Assembly: GCA_027600665.1 (NCBI GenBank) | Contig: JADGJL010000088.1 | Coordinates: 1-45,330 of the forward strand | Origin: Irineochytrium annulatum | Taxonomy: Eukaryota; Chytridiomycota; Chytridiomycetes; Chytridiales; Chytridiaceae | Reading direction: 5' to 3' | DNA: 45,330 nt | Part shown: positions 1 through 11,600 of the stretch, piece by piece | How the letters are laid out: every line of letters starts with the position of its first letter | Numbering within the stretch: position 1 is the stretch's first letter | The notes under the pieces: generated by a model | Databases searched by the model: none | What the model saw: only the letters and a program-made list of their open reading frames with translations | What the model was told of the DNA's origin: nothing | Translations under genes and position numbers: made by a program

Positions 1-414
1 TTTTTTTTTTTTTTTTTTTTAAAATTTAAAATATATTTTAAGATTTAATTTATTGCACGAATTTACTGCCTGCAGTGACGTACAAATGCAAGGAGGATGC
101 ACGACAAGAAGGGGAACGAACGGACGCAACAGGGGGAGAGATGTTGCGACTGCATCGGCGAAATGGATATCGGCCACGTTCTACTACGGAGAAGACAAAA
201 TACTAAAACTGGAAGTTAAGAGTAGTTATACGGTAAAGAAGAAAAGTTGAAGAAGAGTGAAAAATACAGGGAGCTAAAGTCCAGCTAGGAACTATTTGAA
301 AGTAAATGATAGCCAGCAACAAAAATAGGAACAACATCAAATGCGAGTGGAAAGCGTCTATGCCTTGCGAAGAAAGAACACGCCCCTCGAAACCGCACAA
401 GACACTATTGCCAC
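1..414. other. AT-rich window start, no gene seen
   Basis: The first 20 bases are all T, and the next 30 or so are almost pure A/T. The remaining 360 bases, up to the stop codon of the first minus-strand gene at 415, hold only short frames with no recognisable protein. Part of this must be the 3' untranslated region of that gene. The T20 run could be a contig edge or an assembly boundary. Confidence 0.5.
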
Positions 415-1603
415 TCAGTCCGCCCTCCGCCTCCTTTTACCACCAGCACCCGTCGTCGTCGTCGTTTTGGTAGACGTCGGCGCCGTCTCGGGGCTCGGGC
501 TCGGGGTCGCCGCCTGGGGCTGCGCGCTCAAATCCGTAAAGCTGAACCCGGGGGTGTCGACCATATCCATCGTGACGTAACAGCCTGCCTCGTCCTGCTT
601 CACATTGCAAGGCTGGCCTTCGCCCTGTCCTCCGGCGCTACGAACCATAAGTCAGCTAGGAAAAAAAAGACGCGTAGGATGGGGTGGCAAGGGGGACGTA
701 CCAGATGCGCATGCAGAAGATCCCGTCGCCGGCCTGCTCGACGTATTGCGGGAGCCCCGGGTGCTGCGAAGAGTCGACGCCACTGTAGGGCTCCTTGCCG
801 CAGTTGCGGTACGATACGCCGTCGTACTGACCCCCGTCATCATCTTTAAATGGGCAAGGTCAACCTCCACCCAACCCGGAGCGCGAAAAAAGCAAACTCA
901 CAAGCGCCCGGGTAAGACCCGACGCAATCGATTCCCAAAACACCACAGTCCATCCTGCCCGTAATCTGCCAGTAGTGGACGGGCCCGCGGAAATCCTTTA
1001 TGACGTGGGCAGCCGTAATGGCGCCGGAGGGCATCGAGCGCGCTCCCGGGGTGTGGTAGGAGCCCTGGCAGAAGGACTGGACAAAACCCTCAGCGCCCAC
1101 GACGGTCGGCTTGAAGCCTTGGTTGTAGTAGGCCGCTTTGAGGTAAGGGCTGTCGGGGTTTGGCTGGTGGGTTAAGGGGGACGTTAGAAAGGGATGTGTG
1201 GAAGAGGAGCGGTGGGGGGAGGTTACCAGGTTGATGCAAAAGTTGAACTCATCCTGTTGTGAAATCAATGCAAAATGAGTTAGTATTGCGGTGATATGGA
1301 GCTAATGCCTCACACGGTCCCGCGACCGCAATAATCATCCAAAGCACATACCTTGATGTAAACCTGCTGCCCGCTAACCGGCCAAGGCTTCGGCGGCGCG
1401 TACGGGTCGTTGTCGGTCCCTACACAGCAGATTGTCAGCAAATCCATACCATATCTAAAATGCCCATCAACTCTACCAAGGTTCCAGTTACGCTCCTTGC
1501 ACAGCGTCATGTTTGGGTACGAGCCCGGGGGATACGGCACATACGTCGGCTGCGCTGCCGCGAGCTGAGGCTGCGGCGGGATGGGGTTGGGGACGATCCA
1601 CAT
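415..1603 (-). CDS. secreted cysteine-rich protein, macrofage-activating-glycoprotein-like
   Basis: I read six exons on the minus strand: 1603-1477, 1419-1352, 1253-1227, 1163-902, 843-702 and 637-415, giving 282 codons in total. The 57-nt intron 1420-1476 is in frame and has no stop. It is inferred because removing it joins NWNLG to TDNDPYAPPKPWPVSG smoothly. The product is rich in Cys, Tyr, Pro and Gly, with motifs such as DEFNFCINLPNPDS, GFVQSFCQGSYHTPGAR and NCGKEPYSGVDSS, and it ends in a Ser/Thr/Pro linker and a basic tail. From memory this matches the fungal secreted family named macrofage activating glycoprotein, whose biochemical role is unknown. The Met used at 1603 is not followed by a signal peptide. 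It sits just after an AG, so an upstream exon with the secretion signal is probably missing from this model. Family call moderate, gene structure good. Confidence 0.6.
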
Positions 1604-2660
1604 CTCTTCGTGTATGTGTCTGTCGGTGGTGTTGGAGCGGTGGGTGGAGCGCGGATTCCGACGGATGGGAAGGAATTGCTGAGATGGGGGAGGAGAAGAT
1701 GCTGAGAAGCGGAACGGGGGAACAGGTGATGTCGTGCCGCTTTTTACACGGTGATGTCTGCGTTCGAAGCGGCAAGCGCGCGGGTTCGCGACTCGAGAAC
1801 TGGGCATTAGCGGGCCCGTCCGGATGGCACCGGTGGCGGCGCGCGCATGGCAAGGCTTGAGAGTCTTCCTCTCGTGGTGGCGGCCGGATTCAGTGCGCTT
1901 GGACCTGTCAACCAGGGCGAGGAGGCGGTGTGGGGATCAGGGTTGGTGTCCCGGGGCTGATCGTTCCCGTCGACCGGCGTCCTGCGGCATACTCGCCGTT
2001 TGTACCGTGCTGGCGGGCTGCAGTGGAAAACTTGACAGGTTCGTCCATTTTGCTGGACATCGATCCTCGAAGTAGATTTATTTATTAATATCACATTTCG
2101 TATTCAAGAAAATAATCCATTGAAATTTCTTCGCCTTTTCGGCCCTCAGCGACTGAAGGGCTTGCCACCTTCAATTGCGAGACAATCCTTCGTATGGCGG
2201 TATTCTATCCGCCTGGAACCTCCATATCAATGTGCGGCGCCCACCTTTTTTTGGCTCAAAGGATCTCTGTGTCGGCAGGCGTTCTGGACGCGAAGGCGAC
2301 GGGGAAGTCGGGCGGCCGTTCTCGTCAGGTCGGTTCACTGGCCCTAGCAAAGGTGTACCACTTTTACATAAAATTATGGATGTGAAAGACAAGTATTCGT
2401 GAAAATCAACCCAGTTTATTGATGCACACACTGCGCCTCACGGTATATTAAGGAACCACGTCAGTATCGACAAATGCATGAAAAAAGTGGATCAAAACAA
2501 GGCATCTACAGCGCGCCAGCAAATGCGCCAGCAAATCCGGCCATCACAGACCCCTAGTTCGCCTCCTCATAGCCGCCGTCCGCCAGTCGTCCGGTTATTC
2601 AGCTTTAAAAAATCCCTCCTCCCTCTGCAACCCTTATCTCCAGCCATTTGAGAACATTCA
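1604..2660. other. intergenic, no confident gene
   Basis: This stretch lies upstream of the first minus-strand gene and downstream of MIC10. It should hold the promoter, and probably the missing first exon, of the former, and the 3' end of the latter (a TTTATT at 2415-2420 would read AATAAA on the minus strand). Open frames of 60-95 codons exist in several frames, but none shows a domain, plausible composition or splice pattern. I see nothing else. Confidence 0.4.
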
Positions 2661-3191
2661 TCAAACTGTCCGCAAGGTCGCAGGGATCTTCGCCTCAGTG
2701 TCGTCCTTGGTCAAGAGGAACGAGGCATCACATTTCTCGTAAGCGGCGCCCAACCCAAAGCCAGTCGAAAGCGCCAGCGGCCACACGCGCCCTACAGAAA
2801 TTCAAATGATCAGTGTCACGATCAAAATAAAAAACTCTGCTTTGTGATCTCTATCAGTGCAACAATTGGGCCCAACCGGCTCAGCCCTTCAACGTCATCT
2901 TCTCCCAACCTCTTCCCTTTCACAAAAGAGCAAAGCCAATTTCGAAACTCACGCCTGAAGAAAATGAACGACAGTCCAATGCCGACCGAGAGGCCGATGC
3001 CCGAGAACATGACCGTGTTAGCTATGCATCGATCCCACTATGTTTCGAACAGGGTACGTTAAAACTCCAAAACACATCACCGCTGCATTAAGGAAACGAG
3101 CAGAATACAGGAATACAAGGAGGCAGGATAGAGCTGAGTGATCAAACGGCCGTACCTTGCGAGCAAGCACCTCCTGGCTGGACACACCCAT
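2661..3191 (-). CDS. MIC10: MICOS complex subunit MIC10
   Basis: Three exons on the minus strand, 3191-3156, 3037-2953 and 2791-2661, encode 83 aa, the usual size for MIC10. MIC10 is a hairpin protein of the mitochondrial inner membrane. Its oligomers bend crista junctions within the MICOS complex. The sequence starts MGVSSQEVLARK, then WDRCIANTVM, where family members have a YDKCIAD-type stretch. The first membrane segment carries a glycine repeat (GIGLSVGIGLS), followed by a basic turn with WPLA (FFRRRVWPLA). The second segment is glycine-rich (STGFGLGAAYEKC). Both glycine patterns are the family hallmark and are needed for oligomerisation in yeast. The introns are 118 and 161 nt. The start lies 254 bp from the divergent PHD gene, so they probably share a promoter region. 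No single frame shows the whole protein; it is found only by splicing. Confidence 0.92.
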
Positions 3192-3445
3192 TGCACTTGT
3201 CACTTGTCGATTTTCCACTTTTGACGAGCGCCAATTTCGCTTCATCAACGTTGGCCTTTGACGGAGGTTACGATCCACCGTGCCTTCGGTCGGGCGTTCG
3301 TTGTATGTTGTCTCTCTACACCTTTTCCCCACTATTTCAGAGCTGATCATCCTACAGCACACGCGAATCCACGATATAATTCGAACTTGTTCTCGGTCCG
3401 CCACATCGAGCCCACGCCGTCCTACCCTTCGCAGCATAACACGCG
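3192..3445. promoter_or_regulatory. divergent promoter region MIC10 / PHD-finger gene
   Basis: 254 bases separate the MIC10 start (minus) from the PHD-finger gene start (plus). Because the genes diverge, both promoters and both 5' untranslated regions should lie here. I see no clear TATA box and no named operator. The inference rests only on gene orientation. Confidence 0.4.
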
Positions 3446-4073
3446 ATGAACGACCAGCAGCAGCTCTTCATGCTCATGACGCAGCTGCAGGAGCGGCAGT
3501 CGCAGCCTCAGCAGAACTATCGTCAGTACCTCCGTCAGCAGCAGCATCGAATGAACAGCACCCCTGCTGCGGCGTTCCAGCGCCAGCTGACGGCTGCCAT
3601 AGGACGTATGGGGGCGATCCCGTCGCTGGATTCGAACAAGCCTGGGGAAGGCGGCGGCGTTTCTACGAGACAGCCTGCGCGGGCGAGCGTGCATATGGAT
3701 AGCGGGCCGACGCCAGATGAGATTCGATGCATTTGCACTATTAGTGAGTTTATGATTGTTTTTGGTTTTCTTTTTCTTTTCCGGTCTTGTGCGGTGAAGG
3801 ATGTAACCATCAGTTTTATTTTATTACTACTTACTTACTAAAGGGGAGGAATTCGGTGACATGATCTATTGCGAGGAGTGTCAGAAGTGGCAGCACATGG
3901 GCTGCCTGAACGTCGACCCTGCTGATTACCCTGATGGCGTGCCGTACCTCTGCGAGGAGTGCGATCCAAACAACCACCCGTATTACAAGGATCGAAAGTC
4001 TGCGAGCCGTCTCAGCCCGTTCACCCGGAGCCGTCAAGGATCGACGGGCTGCCCGACGCTTTTGGGGCGATGA
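3446..4073 (+). CDS. PHD-finger protein with glutamine-rich N-terminus
   Basis: Two exons, 3446-3743 and 3844-4073, encode 175 aa. The N-terminal 60 residues are Gln-rich (QQQ runs, QLQERQSQPQQ). Residues 95-139 form a PHD zinc finger with the full C4HC3 set: C95, C97, C109, C112, H117, C120, C136, C139. W115 and the acidic EEFGD before the second knuckle resemble PHD fingers that read methylated histone H3K4. A short basic tail (YYKDRKSASRLSPFTRSR) follows. The protein is probably nuclear, a small chromatin-reader subunit of a histone-modifying or transcription complex. I cannot name an orthologue: it lacks the N-terminal domain of ING proteins and has no SET domain. Splicing turns the isoleucine-serine read-through into ATT-AGG and restores the frame. 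It is divergent from MIC10 and convergent with the phosphomannomutase gene. Confidence 0.85.
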
Positions 4074-4270
4074 GAACAGTTGTACAAATTTTGGGGGTAG
4101 AAAACAGTGATTGGTATTGGAACGAGCCATCGTATTGTTATAATACTTCTTGATACTCGCCGAAGTAAACGAAAAAACGAATTTAACATATAAATTTAAA
4201 AAAAAATGCAGCGGTTGTCCAATAGATGAGGAGGATATACATCCTAAAGTCCCAGCGAGAGAAGTGGCAT

Positions 4271-5690
4271 TTAGATATGGAAAAGCTCCTGGAGAATTTT
4301 GCGTGTGTCATCCGGGGTCGTGACGGCATGGCCGGTGACCTTAGGATGCTCGTAAATCTCGTAGTCGTTGCCGCCCTGTAAGATTTTGAAACAAGTAAGA
4401 AGATGCTGCTAACAAAAGATTAAAGCGATAAATTAAACCTTAAAGGTTTTGTCGCCGAAGAAGTGGATCTTAGTGAAGCCCTCGCCCTCAAGGTGACGAA
4501 GACAGTACGTCTATTAATGATGTTAGCAAAGTTGTTATAAGTGCGCAAACACAAATGCTAAAAATTACCTTGTCCCAGCCGACGGGGAAGACATCGAAGG
4601 AGATCTGACCGCCTGGCAGAAGAATCAAAGTATTAGCATTCGATGACATAACCGAAAGTGCGGCTCACCGATCGAGAACGTCAGGTTATAGTCCGCGAAC
4701 TCCGCCTTGAGCGCCTCAACCATCTTCGGGCGGATGTTGTGGATCTAAATTCGAGAATCACGGTTAACGAACGTGGCCATAAGCGAGCAAATTTCTCAAA
4801 GAACTTGAACATACCTTGTCATACGCCTCAAACTCGTCGCGCTCGGCATGGCTATGGTGAGAACGTGACGTTAACCAATATCTCACGCACACGAAAAAAT
4901 CCCACCTGCAGTTTCGCCCGATCGGGGAGACATTGATCATCCCAGCGCGGAACTCGATAAACGTGCCGCTAACGTCCAAAATCAATCAGCAACCCGCCCG
5001 AAAACCCAAAGCTAAAAGTGTCCCAGTCTCCAGCAACCCACCGCTTCTTCGGGATGTCCAGGTCCGCGATGTACTTAAGGATGAAGTTGGCCATCTTTTT
5101 GTACCGGTCCTCACCGAGATGCCCGATCACGCTCTGCAATAGAAAGGCGTCAGTCTACGAACGGATAATACGCGCGGTAGCACGTCGAATGTGAACAGAG
5201 AAGGTGTGCCTTACCTGGGACGCGAGCGTCTTGCCTAGCTTAAAGGCCGTGAGCCCGTTCTCGGAGAAGCAGAAGTCGAACAAGTCCAGCGCTAATGGGA
5301 GAACGGAATGGCGTTAATCCATGTGGTTGTGTTGTGAGGGACACCATCAGCACACTTCGATCATCAAGGATATGAGGGCCAGTTCAACATGCTAGCCACC
5401 CTCCAGAACTGAATGGCGACTCACCGTTGTTGCCGATCTGCTCCTTCTGCTTAATCAAGTCGGAGCCCTGCCCAACATAAATGGGTCAGCCAACATCGGC
5501 ATCACGGAAGCAGAGGAACGCGGCTGAAAGGATAGGAGCTCACCCCGACGAAGCCGATGACGACCTTCTTGCGGAGGTCGGCCAAGGTCTTGAGCATGAC
5601 CTCTGAGATCTCGCGGCGCGCCGGCGTGAGGGTGCCGTCGACATCGAAGAGGACGATCGTGTCGGGTTGCTCCTTGTGACTCCACGACAT
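4271..5690 (-). CDS. SEC53: phosphomannomutase (Sec53/PMM2 family)
   Basis: Ten exons on the minus strand encode 251 aa (human and yeast enzymes are about 246-254): 5690-5544, 5467-5425, 5291-5215, 5133-5042, 4968-4906, 4851-4815, 4744-4669, 4612-4569, 4510-4439 and 4375-4271. The enzyme converts mannose-6-phosphate to mannose-1-phosphate in the cytosol. This feeds GDP-mannose for N- and O-glycosylation, GPI anchors and cell-wall mannan. The HAD-type nucleophile motif is FDVDGTLTP (Asp16 and Asp18). Further family stretches are [88 protein letters not shown] and a C-terminal [13 protein letters not shown]. All catalytic motifs seem intact. The 4438 donor is GTTTAA, weaker than the others. GPN2 lies 178 bp upstream on the same strand; the PHD gene converges. 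Confidence 0.97.
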
Positions 5691-5868
5691 GGTGTTGGAT
5701 GTGTTGAGGCAAGGGACAGGAGAGGATATGACAGGCCTTGGATAAAAACCCCCTTCATCTTAAGGAGGACCTTTCCACGTCATTTGGAGATCATATACAC
5801 ACTGAAGCACCAACCCCGACGTGGAAGTAACTCTACTGTCTACACGCAAAGTAAAAGCATAACTCTAA

Positions 5869-7136
5869 TCACTCATCATCCTCGATATATCTCTCCTTAA
5901 TCTCTGCCATCATTTGCAAATAATCATTCGCCTGCCCCACCGCGCTAAATATCGAGTCCCCACCGGCCTTCCCACCATCCCCCTGCGACTCCATCCCCGC
6001 GAACACGTACCCATTCGCCTTGTCGACGGCCGAGACGAGCCTAACCATGCTCGCTTTATCGGTCACGCACAACGTCTGAAACCCCACGAGGCCGAACTCC
6101 TCAACGAGTTCGCACAGAGCCTTCGAGAGACCCGCGAGGCGCGCCCCGGCGAAACGGTCCTGGGAGAGGCGGTCGACGAGGTAGGAGAGGTCTTGGACCT
6201 CGGTGTAGAAGTCCAAGTTGAATGCTGCAGGAGTTTAGGTAAAAACTTGCAAGTAAATACAGCAGCACCTAATTTGCCGTATGATTCGATAAGGTCGATC
6301 TTGGATAGGACGTTAAGGTGGGGGTGTTCGAGGTGAATCATTGTTTTGAGGGAGAGGACAAGGGCGGCGATGTACTTGGAGGGATCAGTGCCTTCAAGGT
6401 CGTGTTAGTTGCCAACGAAAGCTAAGAGAAGAAGAGAAACCCACATAGATGCGCGTCGACCATGTTCAGGACGCATAACTAAACAATCTTAGTAAAGTTT
6501 CAGACATATTCCTTCTTCACAAGGTTTTCGCGGGACATACCCGATAGTCGAGCTTTTCGAGCTTGGCAAGGACATTTCGGACCGATTTGTGATGTGTATA
6601 AAGCTCGACTTGGCCGGGCAGATCAAAGATGAAATACCGATCTATCGCAAGGTGAGTACTTAAAGGATATCGGCCAGAGTAAACCTTTGAACGCCTCCAA
6701 CCGCTTCGTCAGCCAGTCCATGTTCTTTTCGAGGTACTCCAGGCAGTATATCAGTCCTAGCAAGCGACGAGTTGAGCGAAAAGCGTATACTGCATTCTCT
6801 TACCTCCATTCGGCCCGAGGCCAAACTCTGTCATGACGTCGTCGAGGGTTATAAGCTCTGAGATGTTGATGTCGCAATGATAGCTGCCAAAGAAAATTCG
6901 TTGACACGTCGTAAACTCTTAACAGTCATACGGAAGACTATCGTTTGCAGGATCAAGATTTACGACAGCGACCGGCCTAGACGAAATGAAGACAGGTAAG
7001 TAAAACGAGCCAATGAGCAAATTAAGGGAACTTTACCTCACCTTTTCGTCAACTCAAAAAACTGCTGCATCCCGAAGCACGCCGTGGTCTTCCCGGAGCC
7101 TGGCGGGCCGAGAACCACCGTTGCGAACTGGACCAT
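5869..7136 (-). CDS. GPN2: GPN-loop GTPase 2
   Basis: Eight exons on the minus strand encode 301 aa: 7136-7042, 6976-6932, 6883-6804, 6756-6685, 6641-6541, 6478-6445, 6391-6269 and 6224-5869. GPN GTPases are cytoplasmic chaperone-like factors needed to assemble RNA polymerase II (and III) and move it into the nucleus. Visible motifs: P-loop GPPGSGKTT near residue 10; NLDPAND with the family's G2 region; the defining Gly-Pro-Asn insertion in FGLGPNGG near residues 68-74; G3 [30 protein letters not shown]4 NVLSKIDLI. The C-terminus ends in an acidic DDE. GPN2 rather than GPN1 or GPN3 is chosen from the [18 protein letters not shown] stretch and the length. The ATG at 7136 is used because the family starts just before the P-loop; the frame is open further upstream, but with no conserved sequence. 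Confidence 0.96.
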
Positions 7137-8647
7137 CAACTGGCCAAAGTTTGGAGGCTTGAGCAACGATTGGCTTGTAAGAAATATGATTGCCATCCAC
7201 CAGCTTGAAGGTGACCATTCGCTCGTGCTGACGCGATTTATTCCACTGTGTTCGAGTTCTTGTATGGGTGGATAAATGTAGAGATTCAAAGTAATTTTAT
7301 TACTTAAACGAACTGGCAAGACGTGACCAGCAACGGCACTGGTAGCACAGCATGTAGATATACGGAACTGCGAGGAAGTTATGAGGCAAAGAACTTCGTT
7401 ACAGAATCACCTCGAAAGAGAAGACGTGAGGTACAACATCACAGAAGTCATTATGGGGCATCTGACGCGCACACGCCCGGCGCTTTGCTTGGGGAGGAGA
7501 GATTGAGCCATCCCGTGTCACTGGTTGCGTTTCGGAGGTGTGGGGACGTAGACGGGCGTGGCCGAAAGGTTGGCATTTATCATCCAATGGTGGACGACGC
7601 ACTGGCTGACTTGGTCAAGGAAGAAGAATTCCAATTTCTCTCCTTGACATTCCAGCACGGGTAGTTCACCGCCGCGTTGGTGACGTGGTTCCGGATCCAA
7701 AATCGCGCGCCCCTCCGCCGGCTAACCGCAAGAAGTAAGGCTGGACGATGCTAACGTTCTAGCTTAGTCCTTCTGGTTGGGGTACGAGATGTCGTGGTCT
7801 CCGGAGGCTCCGTGTACAGGTAGGTCTATTGCAGTGATGGCAACTTGGTATCCGCGCTGACAGGTGATAATGGTCCCCAACGAGTGAGGCCACAGCGTTA
7901 GGAGGAAAGCGTGTGTCATAAGGAAAGTATGATGCGTTCGTCCATAAAGATCGAGGGTCGGAGTCGTAAAGTGCATCACTAATACTGTGCCTTTTACTTG
8001 GCGACTGTTGATGTTCACACCGACGATGTCGTCCACACGATGTGGGCCACGAGGGAATCGCGTTTCTGCGTGATGATGTTGGAAACCCGGATCGAAGCGT
8101 CATCACGCGAGCCTGCTCGCCTGGGGCAAAGTTGACGCTCACAGCGCCAGTACTTAGACAGTGGGCGCGACCTGTCAGCGGTCCTGCGGATCGGACCTCA
8201 CCCTCCATGAATTGGCTTCCACCACAATGGGGCCGTACTACACCAAAATGAGTTTCCGATGGAAAGATTTGCCAAGCCATCATACCCAAACGGGCGGCCA
8301 CAACGCCGGAGGAGGCGAGAAAATGGGTCGATGGCGTTGATGTGAGAGGGGTGCTCGCGGTAAGTCGAGTAATTTGAATTCGGCGGCCGGCCGTTCATTG
8401 TGGGGGCGAGATTCGGGAAATTGGACCCTGGAGTCGAGTGCGAGCGTAATAATTAATTCTCCAAGTTGTTAAGCCCGGTTGAAAGAATAAAAATACCACA
8501 GGACAAATCCAGGCCGGCCAAAAATGCTTAAAATCAAATAGCATCAAGAACTGAATCACCATACTGCATTTAGTAAACTGAATTCCCGTGAAAGGGTTGT
8601 CAACTTCTTCTTCTGCACAAAAAAAGTGATCCTGACAAGTCCTCCGG
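7137..8647. other. 1.5-kb gap between GPN2 and midasin, unresolved
   Basis: The divergent promoters of GPN2 (minus) and midasin (plus) must lie at its two ends. The middle part, about 7.4-8.4 kb, has higher coding likelihood on the minus strand and is listed separately as a doubtful gene. The 8400-8640 part is AT-richer and shows no coding signal; it is the likely midasin promoter and leader. Confidence 0.35.
7518..8398 (-). CDS. doubtful minus-strand gene, product unknown
   Basis: Several overlapping minus-strand frames look partly coding, but I could not settle the splicing. Candidate pieces are: an ATG at 8398 opening a 66-codon frame (MNGRPPNSNYSTYREHPSH...); a 180-codon frame between 8301 and 7759; a frame from 8036 to 7764 with a hydrophobic stretch (HAFLLTLWPHSLGTIIT) that ends at a stop followed by a possible GT...TTAG intron into the 7.7-7.5 kb part. 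The pattern NINSRQVKGTVLVMHF then a hydrophobic segment faintly suggests a membrane-attached beta-domain protein, but this is not a family assignment. It could equally be chance open frames in moderately GC-rich DNA, or a decayed gene. The coordinates mark the area, not a tested gene model. Confidence 0.2.
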
Positions 8648-11600
8648 ATGGCCTTCAGACATGAGGACCTCGCTGGCGACGTGGCCGGCCTCCTCGACCA
8701 CGCCGACCGAGCATCCCCAGGATGCATCGACGATCAGGAACTTGCGGTCCTGCGAGCATTCATCGAACCGAACGCGCGGCCCGCTTCGAACGACTCCGAC
8801 ATCCCCACCATACTTAACACGCTCTCAGACCTTCTCCTCCGCCCCTGCCTCACCTCGCTCGTCGCTCGGCACATGAGGCCGCTTCTTGTCGACCTCGCTT
8901 GCAGGTGGATGGACGACGCGCGCGCACCGACGCGACCCTGCCCTCGCCACGGCGCGTGCCCGCCACATGCGCCGCCACCGACTTGGGATGAGCGCATGGC
9001 GGATTTTGCGGGGACGTCGCGTGGGGATGCCGCGACCGTGATGGTTGGTGTGGAAGGGAATGGGAGGCCGGCGTCGCTCAAGCATGATCGGAAAGGGAAC
9101 AGGGTCGATCGGTCGGGCGTCAGGCAGGATGTAAAGACGTTGTGGCTGATGCACGCGTTCGCGGAGCTGCTGCCTTCCGCGCCACAGACACTAAGGTTTG
9201 CAGTTGCGCTTTGGTTGCGCACCATGGACGCCAAATCGTTGACATGCTGCACAGGATCGCGCTCAACATCTTTCGAAAGCGGCCGTCTATCTTCGAAGGG
9301 TTCCTGCAGGGAGGGTCCGAGCAATGGACGGACCCGTCGCGGGAGATATGCTTCTTTAGAAGCCTTTACCGGCTAGTACGGGCGTCACCCGCCTTTCTGC
9401 ACATGTGGAAGTGGGCGCCGCTGCATAGGGCGTTATCTGCAGACTTACTGCAGGCATTATCAAAGTTGTATGCCGCGCTAACGTTGGCACTCGTCCTCCG
9501 CATGTCGGATGCCGAGACGGAGGAGTTGACGAGTCGGTTGAAGACGGAGGTGTTCGACTCGGATGAACACGAGCAAACGATGCTAAGGTATGAAGCAACT
9601 GACTGTTTAAAGCTGATTCTTACAAGATTGATCGAGGACGAGGCGGTCGCCTTTGAGCGCGCCAAATTATTCTGTGCAGTGCCGTCACGAGATTTACTGA
9701 CAACGACGAGCTTGCCTCGCCGCGTTGTGGAGTCATCCCACTTATCTAAATACACTGTTGATCTTGCTAGTGTACTTCTTCCTAAGACTGTCGAATCGAG
9801 CCGGAGCTCCAACCGGGAAGCAAACGGGATGCTGCTTACGAGGACAACAGCAACGAATTTGCATAGTATTGGCCTGGGATTGTCATTGGGCGTACCTTTG
9901 TTGTTGGAGTCGTGTCCCGGTGTGGGCAAAACGTCGTTAATTGAAGAAGCGGCGCGGATAACTGGACAACCCGGTACGTAGTGGAATGTTTCCTGCATTC
10001 ACTTGTTCTGACACAGCCAACAGAATTGCTAAAAGTGCATTTGGGAGACCAAACCGACAGCAAAGTGTTGCTCGGAACATACGTTTGTCAATCCGAACCG
10101 GGGACCTTCAAATGGCAACCCGGTGTCTTGACGACCGCTGTCACGCAGGGACGGTGGATTTTGTTTGAGGATATTGATCTGGCACCCATGGAGGTCCTTT
10201 CGATTCTACTGCCGCTGCTTGAGACCAGAGATCTGTTTATTCCGTCCCGGGGCGAAAAGATAACAGCAAAGGAGGGCTTCCAGCTATTTGCGACGCGGAC
10301 GGTGTTCTCGGCAAAAGGTGGTCGGCACGTGGCTGGTCTGAATGCGGGAAGCTCATTGTGGATGCGGATAGAAGTCCGACCTCTACCACTCGAGGAGGTA
10401 GCCGAAGTCATTCTGTATCGATATCAGGCCTTGGGACCGCTAATTCCGACGATGATACGAGTATTCGAGGCGATCGCAGCGTATTTTGACAAGACGGTCG
10501 GGATCGCCCGACAACTTTCCTTTCGCGATCTCCTGAAGTGGTGCGAGCGGGTGAACGCGTTGTGGAAAGGTACGATGCCGTCCGAGCTAAAGGGGTTCGA
10601 GAACGGGTCCGTGACATCAATGGACGTTGATACCGACACGAAGAAAGAACTGCCACTCGGGATCAAAGAAAACCTGCTGAGAGAGGCGATCGACTGCTTC
10701 ACAGTTATGATTCCCAAAGACGAGGTCCGCATTAACACCACCTCCGTCCTTGGTCATCATCTCGGCATTCCGACCACGCGGGTGGAGTTCTACCTTGATC
10801 ACTACCTGCCGAACCTCGATGTGAATAACGCCGCTGTCACGGTCGGGAGGGCGAAGGTACCCGTTAACAAAGGCGGGCCCAAAGTTTTACCCCTCCCCTT
10901 TGCGGCGACGAGCGTGTCCCTCCGCCTTCTGGAGCGGTTGGCGGTTTGCGTTGCTTTGCGCGAGCCTATTCTTTTGGTCGGAGAGACGGGGACGGGCAAG
11001 ACATCGGTCGTCCAACATCTCGCCAGCATCACCGGCAACAGGCTCGTGGTCCTCAACATGAGCCAGCAGACGGATTCGTCGGATTTGCTCGGAGGATTTA
11101 AGCCTGTCGATTCCGCAATGATCACGTCACCGCTAATGGAGAAGTTCGAGAGCTTGTTTGCGAGGACCTTCTCCGTTGGGTCGAATGCGGCTTTCCTCGA
11201 AACCGTAAGGGCGGCGCTTGTGGGTCGGAAGTGGGAGATTGTGAGGACTGGATTTGGCAATGCGATCCGGATGGCTGAGAAGGCTCTAGGGTTTGGGCAA
11301 GATTGTGAGGAACGAGCGAAGGATAAGGTACACTAGTGATTTCATGTCCGTGTAATCTAACGTCGGGTAGCCTTTTAGCCGGAACAGTAAGCGAGCTAAG
11401 AAGCTAGCGGACGACCCGCGGCTTGTGGACAACTGGATGGAATTCGCGCAGTCATTTGCTGCGTACTCGTCGCATCTTGATCGCGTAAAGACCTCGTTTC
11501 TATTCTCTTTCGTCGAGGGCGCCCTCGTGAAGGCTCTTATTCGCGGTGATTGGGTTTTACTTGATGAAGTCAACTTGGCGACACCTGAGACGTTAGAATC

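Noticed and set aside
1..20. T20 tract as a telomere or transposon poly(A) end
   Set aside because: No telomere-type repeat, target-site duplication or reverse transcriptase sequence follows. It is more likely a low-complexity or contig edge.
9366..9998. 210-codon minus-strand frame
   Set aside because: It is antisense to the start of midasin, including the first Walker A region, and has no features of its own.
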